Below, in pieces: positions 42,698-50,220 of a stretch of DNA of 64,000 bases. The notes under the pieces were generated by a model. That model worked only from the letters and a program-made list of their open reading frames with translations, made no database searches and was not told the DNA's origin. The DNA lies in the NCBI GenBank assembly GCA_900318645.1, contig ONLH01000009.1, positions 62,001-126,000 on the forward strand. Direction: 5' to 3'. The first letter of the stretch is position 1; the number at the start of each line of letters is the position of its first letter. Origin of the DNA: an uncultured Prevotellaceae bacterium (GTDB lineage: Bacteria > Bacteroidota > Bacteroidia > Bacteroidales > Muribaculaceae). The position numbers and the translations under genes are program-made.

Positions 42698-43339
42698 ATG
42701 AAAATAGTTATTTACGGTGCCGGTGGGTTCGGAAAGGAAGTTGCCTGCTTGATTAGGAGAATTAATGCCAATGGAGGCGACTGGCAGCTGATAGGATTCT
42801 TGGATGACACCAAACCAGCTGGCACTGCTGTTTCCCATTATGGCACGGTGCTTGGAGGCATGGATATGCTTCTCCAAGTCGATGAACCTATGGCTGTTGC
42901 CTTTGCCATCAATGAGAATAAGACTGTTCGCCGCATCCGTGAGAAGATTACCAATGAACACATCTCTTTTCCAAACCTTATTGACCCGTCAACCTTCTAC
43001 GTGGACAAGGAGACGGTGACTATAGGTGAAGGAAATATCATCCAAAACGGTTGTATGATCTCTTGTGACGTGGAAATCGGGAACTTTAATCTCATTAATG
43101 ACCACGTTGTCATCGGGCACGATAATATCATCGGAGACTTTAACGGTCTGATGCCTGGTGCTCATCTCTCAGGAGGCATTACCATCGGTAATGGTAATCT
43201 GCTGGGCGTGGCCAGCGTGGTGCTGCAAGGCCTGACCATCGGCAATGGCGTGACTTTGGGCGCAAACAGCGTCCTCATGACTCAGGCTCGTGACAACAGC
43301 ACCTATATTGGGGTGCAGGCCAAGAAATTTGATTTCTGA
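42698..43339 (+). CDS. PglD/NeuD-like hexapeptide acyltransferase
   Basis: A 213-residue acyltransferase: KIVIYGAGGFGKEVACL forms the N-terminal nucleotide-sugar-binding part, and the rest is a left-handed beta-helix with VVIGHDNIIGD (candidate catalytic His) and the C-terminal YIGVQAKKFDF. It closely resembles the second half of the fusion protein at 34564. With the preceding aminotransferase it should N-acylate the new amino group of a UDP-amino sugar; the donor could be acetyl-CoA or one of the acyl-ACPs. Confidence 0.9.
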   Translation: MKIVIYGAGGFGKEVACLIRRINANGGDWQLIGFLDDTKPAGTAVSHYGTVLGGMDMLLQVDEPMAVAFAINENKTVRRIREKITNEHISFPNLIDPSTFYVDKETVTIGEGNIIQNGCMISCDVEIGNFNLINDHVVIGHDNIIGDFNGLMPGAHLSGGITIGNGNLLGVASVVLQGLTIGNGVTLGANSVLMTQARDNSTYIGVQAKKFDF

Positions 43340-43391
43340 TTTCTATCTATAGATTATACGGTAATAACCCCCTTAAATTATAGAAAGTAGA

Positions 43392-44375
43392 ATGGGTGTT
43401 CTTCAAGTAGCTTATCGATATTTTAAAAGGATTTATAGGGAGGTGACGAAGTTGTCTGCCATTAGTGGCTACAGCAGGTATTATCATTTGTTGGATTATG
43501 CATCTGCCTATTTTTTCCATGGCGTACACATCGACCAGTACACCGTGGGAAACCTGTGGCGTTGCAGTAATCCGGAACGAAGTAAACGTATTACCTTGAA
43601 TCGTCTGTCCCGCCTGTTTCGCAAGTATAACGATTCCAGCTATTTTCATCTGTTCAGGAATAAGGAGGAGTTTAATGTCTATTTTAAGGATTTTGTGCAT
43701 CGCGGATGGTTGTATATAAAAGACGCACAATTTGATGACTTTAAGTCATTTGTCCAAAAGTACCCATCTGTGATCATAAAGCCCAAAGACGGGATACAAG
43801 GTAAAGGCATACGTCGCTTTGTTTATTCCGGAGAGGACGACGTACAACTGCACAGTCTTTTTGATGAATGTGTAGCCGAGGATGCACTTATTGAGGAGAC
43901 CATTGTCCAACATCATGGCATGAGCTTTGGCAATGCCTCGGTGAACACAATCAGGGTGTTGACAGTGTGCCGTCCAGATGGGAAAGCCAAAGTCATGAAG
44001 GCCATCCTCCGTGCAGGCGTCGGTGACTCGATTGTTGATAACACAGCCCTTGGTGGTTACTACTATGAAGTGGATCTTCCGACGGGTGTTGTGGTTTCAA
44101 AAGGAATCAATAAAGAAGGTGACCTGTGTGTCATTCATCCGTCTAGCGGAATTGTGATGCTCGGTTTTAAGGTGCCGCATTGGGACAAGGTGATGCAAGC
44201 CAGTCTGGATGCTGCCCGCAAAATACCGCAAGTGGCCTTAGTGGGGTGGGATGTCGCGATTACCGAAGAAGGCGTAGAAATCATCGAAGGCAATGACAAT
44301 GCCGATTATTTGGCCTATGAATTTATAGGAACATCGGGCTTTTATGAGAAAATCACGTTGTTCTTGCAAGAGTAA
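43392..44375 (+). CDS. Sugar-transfer-associated ATP-grasp protein, second copy
   Basis: A 327-residue ATP-grasp protein. VIIKPKDGIQGKGIRRF is the ATP lobe, SVNTIRVLTVCRPDGK the central motif, and LVGWDVAITEEGVEIIEGN ends with the Mg-binding residues (Glu-Gly-Asn). The same family as the gene at 39785 but from a different branch, with an N-terminal extension rich in aromatic residues (SGYSRYYHLLDYASAYFF). Two such enzymes suggest two ligation steps, for instance linking an ACP-derived acid or an amino acid to an amino sugar. Confidence 0.82.
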   Translation: MGVLQVAYRYFKRIYREVTKLSAISGYSRYYHLLDYASAYFFHGVHIDQYTVGNLWRCSNPERSKRITLNRLSRLFRKYNDSSYFHLFRNKEEFNVYFKDFVHRGWLYIKDAQFDDFKSFVQKYPSVIIKPKDGIQGKGIRRFVYSGEDDVQLHSLFDECVAEDALIEETIVQHHGMSFGNASVNTIRVLTVCRPDGKAKVMKAILRAGVGDSIVDNTALGGYYYEVDLPTGVVVSKGINKEGDLCVIHPSSGIVMLGFKVPHWDKVMQASLDAARKIPQVALVGWDVAITEEGVEIIEGNDNADYLAYEFIGTSGFYEKITLFLQE

Positions 44376-44430
44376 ACTCAGATTTCAGAACAAAAGTGAA
44401 TTTTTTTGTTATTTAATTCATGTGTTGTTA

Positions 44431-44458
44431 TTGAATTAAGTTTTTTTATATAATTTTG
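44431..44458 (+). promoter_or_regulatory. Probable internal promoter upstream of ACP5
   Basis: TAATTTTG at 44451-44458 with TTG at 44431-44433 (17 bp, shorter than usual) or 44425-44427 (23 bp). It lies in a 125-bp very AT-rich gap and about 42 bases before the ACP5 start. Confidence 0.5.
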
Positions 44459-44500
44459 CTGCCCGTAAAATAATTGAGCTCTTTTTACGTTATAAGAGTG

Positions 44501-44740
44501 ATGAACCTTGATCAATTCATAGAGAACTTCGCTGATCTGTTTGATGAAACAGATCCAGATACTATACAGGCCAACACTCAATTCAAGAATTTAGAGGAAT
44601 GGTCTTCGCTTGTCGCATTGTCGGTTATCGCAATGATTGACGAGGAATATGACGTCGAATTCCGTGGCGACGATATCCGTGGCAGCAGCACTGTCAAGGA
44701 CCTTTATGACATCGTCGAGACTAGAGTGGAAGAAGAGTGA
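44501..44740 (+). CDS. Acyl carrier protein with WSSL motif (ACP5)
   Basis: A 79-residue carrier protein; ATG 44501 is preferred to the upstream TTG at 44474 by alignment with ACP3 (both begin with a Met and 'DQFIENFA' or 'EDFIENFA'). Ser36 in LEEWSSLVAL has Ser instead of Asp before it, as in ACP3. Helix I FADLFDETDP is the locus-specific signature. It is 106 bp upstream of the fourth KAS III-like gene and has its own probable promoter. Confidence 0.87.
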   Translation: MNLDQFIENFADLFDETDPDTIQANTQFKNLEEWSSLVALSVIAMIDEEYDVEFRGDDIRGSSTVKDLYDIVETRVEEE

Positions 44741-44846
44741 TGGTGACCATCTGCTAAACGACTTGCTGCCCAGAGTATTCTGAAGGCAGGGTGTTTTTGC
44801 ATTTTTTCTTGTTTTCTAATCCTTACATCATTAATAGCCTGTTACT

Positions 44847-45896
44847 ATGGCAAAACTTACTTTTCATGGAGTGGGAATCAAGGCGATGAGTGCCTGTGTG
44901 CCCCCTGATGTCGTCTATAATAAGGATTTGGGATATCTTATCCCTGAGGAAGAAATAGAGAAGACTATCAACAGCATCGGTGTTGCCGAGAGACGTATCG
45001 CTGCCGATGATGTGATGGCGAGTGACTTGTGTTATAAGGCTGCGCTCCAGCTTATGGCCGACAATGACATTGATGCCGCAAGCATTGATGTGTTGTTGTT
45101 CATGAGCCAGACACCTGATTACAGGATTCCTGCCACCTCGTGCTTGTTGCAGCATCGTCTGGGCTTGCCTCGTGAGACGATGTGCTTGGATATATCCTTA
45201 GGTTGTTCCGGTTACCTGTATGCGTTGAGTACTGCGTTCGCCTACGCCTCTATGGAGGGAGTGAACAGGGTCCTTTTGCTGGATGGCGAGACATTCTCCA
45301 AGATTGTCAACCGCCGCGACAAGGTGGACTGGCCGCTCTATGGTGACGCTGGAACGGCAACTCTTGTTGAGAAGGGTGACTATGGCGATTCGACTTTCAT
45401 GCTCTATACCGACGGCAGCGGAGAAGATAAGCTCAAAATCCATGCCGGAATGCGTAATCCGATTACCCCAGAGTCCCTCATTGAACGGGAACAGGAAGAC
45501 GGCAACATCCGTAACGACCTTGAAGTGTTTATGGATGGTATGGACGTGTTCAATTTTGCCATCAGCAAGGTACCGAAAAGCATCAAGCAACTGCTCAAGG
45601 AGACCGGCAAGACCATTGATGATGTGGATTATCTGGTCTTCCATCAGGCAAACCTTTTCATGATGGACTTCTTTGTCAAGAAACTGAAGGTTGATTCCTC
45701 ACGTGTTCCTTACTGTATCAAGAAGTATGGCAATACCAGCAGCACGTCGGTGCCTCTCACGGTATCCAGTGAGTTGGCTGGCAAACTTGAAGGAGAGCAC
45801 ACGGTGATTATGAGCGCTTTCGGAGCCGGCCTGAGTTGGGGTAGTGCTGTCATGCAGATGCGTGATTGCAAGGTATCGCCCGTCATTGAGTATTGA
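44847..45896 (+). CDS. KAS III-like condensing enzyme, copy 4
   Basis: A 349-residue thiolase-fold enzyme: Cys120 in LGCSGYLYA, His266 in FHQANLF and Asn in YGNTSSTSVP. It shares the start KAMSACVPP and the ~200-230 insertion with copy 3. The C-terminal extension after the fold (MQMRDCKVSPVIEY) also matches copy 3 in character. It pairs with ACP5 and is followed five bases later by the VOC gene, which may act on its product. Confidence 0.9.
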   Translation: MAKLTFHGVGIKAMSACVPPDVVYNKDLGYLIPEEEIEKTINSIGVAERRIAADDVMASDLCYKAALQLMADNDIDAASIDVLLFMSQTPDYRIPATSCLLQHRLGLPRETMCLDISLGCSGYLYALSTAFAYASMEGVNRVLLLDGETFSKIVNRRDKVDWPLYGDAGTATLVEKGDYGDSTFMLYTDGSGEDKLKIHAGMRNPITPESLIEREQEDGNIRNDLEVFMDGMDVFNFAISKVPKSIKQLLKETGKTIDDVDYLVFHQANLFMMDFFVKKLKVDSSRVPYCIKKYGNTSSTSVPLTVSSELAGKLEGEHTVIMSAFGAGLSWGSAVMQMRDCKVSPVIEY

Positions 45897-45901
45897 CGAC
45901 A

Positions 45902-46309
45902 ATGGAGTCACTTCTCGCTTTTCATCATATCGGCATCGCTTGCCACGATATCTCAAAAAGCTCACAGTTCTTTACACTGATGGGCTATGAGGCAAGCCCT
46001 GTTACCGATGACCCCATCCAACATGTGCGTATCTGTTTCCTGGAAAAGGAAGGTGCGCCACGTTTGGAATTGTTAGAGCCCCTTGATGAGCAGAGTCCTG
46101 TGGCACGCACGCTTGCAACGTCTGGCGTGACTCCCTATCACATCTGTTATGAAGTGACTGACATCACTGCAGCCATTGCAGCGTTGCGCAGTCAGCGTTT
46201 CCTGCTGGTGAGCGGCCCCGTTCCCGCGTGTGCGATGGGTAACAAGCAGGTAGCCTTCATGTTCCAAAAGAATACAGGTCTCATAGAGTTGGTTGAAGTT
46301 CCCAGGTGA
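45902..46309 (+). CDS. VOC-fold protein (methylmalonyl-CoA epimerase-like)
   Basis: A 135-residue protein of the vicinal-oxygen-chelate superfamily, start at ATG 45902. Candidate metal ligands are His9 (FHHIGIAC), Glu56 (RLELLEP), His80 (PYHICYE) and Glu129 (GLIELVE), the pattern of methylmalonyl-CoA epimerase and related isomerases. In this place it may epimerise or isomerise a 2-substituted acyl-ACP intermediate. Its stop overlaps the start of the next gene by one base (TGATG). Confidence 0.85.
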   Translation: MESLLAFHHIGIACHDISKSSQFFTLMGYEASPVTDDPIQHVRICFLEKEGAPRLELLEPLDEQSPVARTLATSGVTPYHICYEVTDITAAIAALRSQRFLLVSGPVPACAMGNKQVAFMFQKNTGLIELVEVPR

Positions 46310-47343
46310 TGAGCGAATTGCTGCTGACATACATCGTTCCTGTTTACAACACTGAGCGTTACTTGTCAAGGTGCCTCTCATCAATTATCAGTCAAGGACT
46401 TGGTGATGGTGAGTATGAGGTGCTGGTAGTGGATGATGGCTCTACCGACGGCAGTGTCGCTGCAGCCGAAGCCTTTGCGTCCACCCATGCTCAGGTGCAT
46501 ATCATCCGTCAGCAGAACCAAGGCGTGAGTGCCGCTCGCAACCGTGCGCTAGACATGGCACGTGGCCACTATATCCAATTTGTTGACAGTGATGACTACC
46601 TAGAGGCCGGGGTCATGGCTCCCCTGTTGTATCGAGCCCTTGATGAACGGATTGACGTGCTCCTGTTCAATTACAAGAGCGTGGATGTTGAGGGAACTCC
46701 AATCCCCTCGTCAAAGCGTAATGATCAATATCCATCGACTGCGGTGATGAGCGGCGTGGACTATTTGTCCGGACACTCGATGACGCCTTACATCTGGCGT
46801 TTTCTCATTTCCCGCAGTTTCTTTGAAAAGGGGTGTGCCTATTTAGGGGATGAAAAGGGATGGCGTTTTGACACGTCTCTCATCGTCTGTGAAGATGGGT
46901 CGTTGATTGCACGTTTCCTCCTTGCCGCCGAACGTGTGGCTCACGACGGTACAGCAGCCTATTACTACGTGAACCGCAGCGATAGTGCTATGCATAGTTC
47001 TGATATAAACCATATCCGTCGTCGTCTTTTCAGCCAAGTCAATGCTGCTGCAGCAATTAATGATGCCATTCAGCGCCATGAACTGCATTATGGTAAATCA
47101 GCACCCGGGAGTGTTGCTGGCTTGAGGAATGTTTACCTGTTTTTTGCCATGACCAAGGCGTTGACGAGCGGCTGTGTTGATGAGGTGTTGCAGCGCATTC
47201 GTCAAGCAGGGCTGTTTCCTTTCCCCTGTGTGGGACCTGAGGCCAACTACTATGGCAAGAAATGGAAAGTCATCCACACTCTGATGATGCGTCCGCGCCT
47301 ATGGGCATTCTTGAGCAAAGTATATCGCTTGATAAAGAAATAG
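46309..47343 (+). CDS. Family 2 glycosyltransferase
   Basis: A 344-residue GT2 enzyme, start ATG 46309 (overlapping the VOC stop). LTYIVPVYNTERYLSRCL, VVDDGSTDGSVA and the metal site FVDSDDY are present; the ~100 C-terminal residues are basic and partly hydrophobic. It is embedded among acyl-group genes rather than with the other glycosyltransferases, so it may transfer the acylated sugar. Confidence 0.9.
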   Translation: MSELLLTYIVPVYNTERYLSRCLSSIISQGLGDGEYEVLVVDDGSTDGSVAAAEAFASTHAQVHIIRQQNQGVSAARNRALDMARGHYIQFVDSDDYLEAGVMAPLLYRALDERIDVLLFNYKSVDVEGTPIPSSKRNDQYPSTAVMSGVDYLSGHSMTPYIWRFLISRSFFEKGCAYLGDEKGWRFDTSLIVCEDGSLIARFLLAAERVAHDGTAAYYYVNRSDSAMHSSDINHIRRRLFSQVNAAAAINDAIQRHELHYGKSAPGSVAGLRNVYLFFAMTKALTSGCVDEVLQRIRQAGLFPFPCVGPEANYYGKKWKVIHTLMMRPRLWAFLSKVYRLIKK

Positions 47344-47349
47344 TGAGCT

Positions 47350-48942
47350 ATGAAGACATTTGTCTTTCGTAATCAGACGGTTGAACCTTTTCTGGGCAGT
47401 GACGGCATGACCTATTCAGGTTATGACGACATCAGTCATGTACCTGAAGACGTGGATCGTTATATCTGGTTCTATCAGGTTCCAGTCAATGCCGACAGCA
47501 TTCAGTTGTCCGAAGAAGTTGCATCCTTTATTGACAAGCTGGACCTGGTGCTGAACCGTGTTGATGTCACCAAGCCGTTCATCATCTTTTCTCTAGAGAA
47601 CCTGTTCCAGTTGAGGCTCACGGGAAACGAGACTGCTGTAGCCGAGTCGGTTACTGCTTTCAACCGTCACGCCATGCAGCTGTCGATTGAACGAAACAAT
47701 GTCAAGTGGGTGGACTTCGGCGAATTCACGTCCCGCTATGACGCCTCGACGCTCATGAACTGGAAGTACTATCTCATGTCGCAGATGATGCTGAATCCCA
47801 AACTGGCGGATGATTTCCAGCGGTGGTTCCAGCGTCTTGATGAGGAGATGGCGCTCAAACGCAAGAAATGTCTGGTTCTGGACTTGGACAACACCTTGTG
47901 GGGTGGGGTGCTCGGCGAGGACGGCATCGACGGCATCAAGTTGGGCGGAGACTATCCAGGTAAGGCCTATTCTTACTGGCAGCAGTCACTGTTGCAGTTG
48001 TCCCGCAACGGTGTGATTTTGACGGTGTGCAGCAAGAATAACGAGGCTGATGTGGTCGAAGCGTGGGAGAAAAATCCGCACATGGTATTGAAGCGAGAGC
48101 ACTTCAGTGCCCTGCGCATCAACTGGCGTGACAAGGCGACCAACCTGCGCGAATTGGCTGATGAACTGAACATTGGTCTTGACAGTATGGTCTTTCTTGA
48201 TGACAACCCGACAGAGCGTGAACTGGTCAAGCAGATGTTGCCCGAGGTCACTGTCCCTGATTTCCCCGACAAGCCCTATCAATTGATGGTCTTCTTTAAG
48301 CAACTGGTAGAGCGTTATTTCCGCATCTATCGAGTGACAGAAGAGGATCGTGCCAAAACGCAGCAGTACCATGCCAACGCTATGCGCAAGGCCGAGATGG
48401 GACGATTTGCCGATATGGAGAGTTATCTCTACAGCCTTGACTTGCAGTTGGAAATCATCCCCGCCGATGAGCATAACCTGCCGCGTATCGCACAGATGAC
48501 CCAGAAGACAAACCAGTTCAACCTCACCACCCAACGCTATTCCGAAGCCGATGTCAAGCAGCGTCTTGACAACGGATGGCACATTTATGGTATGAGCGTG
48601 AGTGACCGCTTCGGCGACAATGGCATTACAGGTACCATATTTCTGGAGCCGGTCGATGAAACTACAGTCAATATTGACACGTTGTTGCTGAGTTGCCGCA
48701 TTCTGGGTAAGGGTATCGAGGACGCTTTTGTTAAGACGGTACTCAATGTGCTGCGCTTGGATGGTTATCGCCATGTGACAGCCGCATACTTGCCTACAGC
48801 AAAGAATGGTCAGACGGCCGATTTCTATGATCGCATGGGAATGGCCTGCTCTGCTACCGAAGCTGACGGCACCAAGCGTTATGATTTGGCTTTGGACCAT
48901 GTCTATGAGATACAGAACTATTATAATATCAAAGTATTATGA
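47350..48942 (+). CDS. FkbH-like HAD-IIIC enzyme (glyceryl-ACP or related acyl-ACP synthase)
   Basis: A 530-residue protein. Residues ~1-165 are an N-terminal domain without a clear match; ~172-310 form the HAD-IIIC phosphatase domain with LVLDLDNTLWGGVLGEDG (Asp178 and Asp180) and VFLDDNPTERE; the C-terminal ~200 residues have a GNAT-like character (SDRFGDNGITGTIFLEP, LLLSCRILGKGIEDAFV). FkbH enzymes are known to dephosphorylate 1,3-bisphosphoglycerate and load the glyceryl group on an ACP. Its last four bases overlap the ACP6 start (ATGA), strong evidence for this partnership. The product would be a glyceryl-S-ACP for the polysaccharide. Confidence 0.9.
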   Translation: MKTFVFRNQTVEPFLGSDGMTYSGYDDISHVPEDVDRYIWFYQVPVNADSIQLSEEVASFIDKLDLVLNRVDVTKPFIIFSLENLFQLRLTGNETAVAESVTAFNRHAMQLSIERNNVKWVDFGEFTSRYDASTLMNWKYYLMSQMMLNPKLADDFQRWFQRLDEEMALKRKKCLVLDLDNTLWGGVLGEDGIDGIKLGGDYPGKAYSYWQQSLLQLSRNGVILTVCSKNNEADVVEAWEKNPHMVLKREHFSALRINWRDKATNLRELADELNIGLDSMVFLDDNPTERELVKQMLPEVTVPDFPDKPYQLMVFFKQLVERYFRIYRVTEEDRAKTQQYHANAMRKAEMGRFADMESYLYSLDLQLEIIPADEHNLPRIAQMTQKTNQFNLTTQRYSEADVKQRLDNGWHIYGMSVSDRFGDNGITGTIFLEPVDETTVNIDTLLLSCRILGKGIEDAFVKTVLNVLRLDGYRHVTAAYLPTAKNGQTADFYDRMGMACSATEADGTKRYDLALDHVYEIQNYYNIKVL

Positions 48943-49163
48943 ATCTGGAAGAGAAAGTATTAGAGATCATGCGTGAGGTCTTTGATCTTGAAGATATCAC
49001 TATTGACGTATCCCAAAAGAACTGCGCCAAATGGGACTCGTTGCATCACTTGACGTTATCGTCGGAATTGGAAGACGCGTTTGACCTCGACCTGGAACCC
49101 GAGGAAATCGCCGAGATGACCGATTTTTCACGTGTCATTGCAATGCTCAAGTCCAAATTGTAA
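48939..49163 (+). CDS. Acyl carrier protein, FkbH partner (ACP6)
   Basis: A 74-residue carrier protein with a conventional motif KWDSLHHL, Ser34. It begins MNLEEKVLEIMREVF, closer to FkbJ-type ACPs than to ACP1-3 and 5. Translationally coupled to the FkbH-like gene and 27 bp ahead of the acyltransferase-3 gene, so it probably carries the glyceryl unit. Confidence 0.9.
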   Translation: MNLEEKVLEIMREVFDLEDITIDVSQKNCAKWDSLHHLTLSSELEDAFDLDLEPEEIAEMTDFSRVIAMLKSKL

Positions 49164-49190
49164 TCATCCCCGTGGTCAATTGGATGGCAA

Positions 49191-50210
49191 GTGGAGAAGC
49201 AGCGCATTGCTTATATCGACTTCATGAAGTGCCTGTGCATCATGCTCATCGTGATGTACCACATTGACCATGAGTTTTTCAACTATCTGGCTCCTCATCT
49301 GAACGATGCCTTGCAGGCTTTCCGTCTGCCGATGTATTATTTCATTTCGGGCATCTTCTTCAAGCTTTATAGCGGTTATGCCGATTTCACGCGGCGCAAG
49401 GTGAACAATATCCTTGTGCCGTTTGTTTTTTTCGTGGTGTTTGCATTTGCCGTACGTCTGTTGGAGTATGGCTTCCGCCTGATTGTGGGCGCTGAGCCTA
49501 TTGAGGTCAGACTCTCGCAGCTTGTAGAGCCCTTTTATCTGCGATACTGGGAAAACACCACGCCGTTGTGGTTCCTGCTGAGCCTGTTTTGGGTTAATGT
49601 CATCTTCTATGCCATGCAACGGTGGATCAAGCCGTTGTGGGGCATCTTGCTGGCGACAGTAGCGTTGTCGGTCGTCGGCTATGAGCTAGGGGGCAACAAG
49701 ATTGAGCTGCCGCTCATGCTGGATACCTCGTTGGTGGCGTTGCCCTATTTTGTGCTGGGGTGGGGCATTAAACGCATTGGAGCAATAGCTCCGACGAAGT
49801 GGGACCGTTGGGGTATCCTGGCCTTGATCGCCGTGGCGATGCCCATCTACTGGTTGAGCGACTTCATGAACCTGCATTTTCAGGTTTTGCCCTCCTACTG
49901 GAAGTTGTATGTTTTGCCTTTTGTGGCCATATTGGCGTTGTTCTGGGCGTGCAAGCCGCTGCCTCACATTCCGTTGTTCTGCTATTACGGGCGTTACTCG
50001 CTCATCATTTTAGGAACACATCCCTTGATACTGCAGCCCGTCCGCTTCCTGCTCCTGCGTCAGGGCATGGAGAGCGGCGTGGAACTGACGTTGTTTGTTT
50101 TTGTCGTGACCATGCTGGTCGAGTTGCCGCTGATTTGGCTACTCAAGACCTGGGCGCCCAGATTTACAGCCCAGGAACCATTCTTTAAACCCGGTTGGAA
50201 ATTACGTTAA
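49191..50210 (+). CDS. Acyltransferase family 3 membrane protein
   Basis: A 339-residue polytopic membrane protein with about ten helices. IAYIDFMKCLCIMLIVMYHIDHEFFN at the N-terminus contains the conserved His of the family (core VMYHIDH). R-rich and FYFISGIFF elements follow. Start GTG at 49191; the nearby ATG at 49184 is out of frame. These enzymes O-acylate sugars of surface polysaccharides. It directly follows ACP6, so transfer of a glyceryl or other acyl group from the locus is possible, although acetyl is the commonest group for the family. Confidence 0.88.
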   Translation: MEKQRIAYIDFMKCLCIMLIVMYHIDHEFFNYLAPHLNDALQAFRLPMYYFISGIFFKLYSGYADFTRRKVNNILVPFVFFVVFAFAVRLLEYGFRLIVGAEPIEVRLSQLVEPFYLRYWENTTPLWFLLSLFWVNVIFYAMQRWIKPLWGILLATVALSVVGYELGGNKIELPLMLDTSLVALPYFVLGWGIKRIGAIAPTKWDRWGILALIAVAMPIYWLSDFMNLHFQVLPSYWKLYVLPFVAILALFWACKPLPHIPLFCYYGRYSLIILGTHPLILQPVRFLLLRQGMESGVELTLFVFVVTMLVELPLIWLLKTWAPRFTAQEPFFKPGWKLR

Positions 50211-50220
50211 TCGCCTTCTC

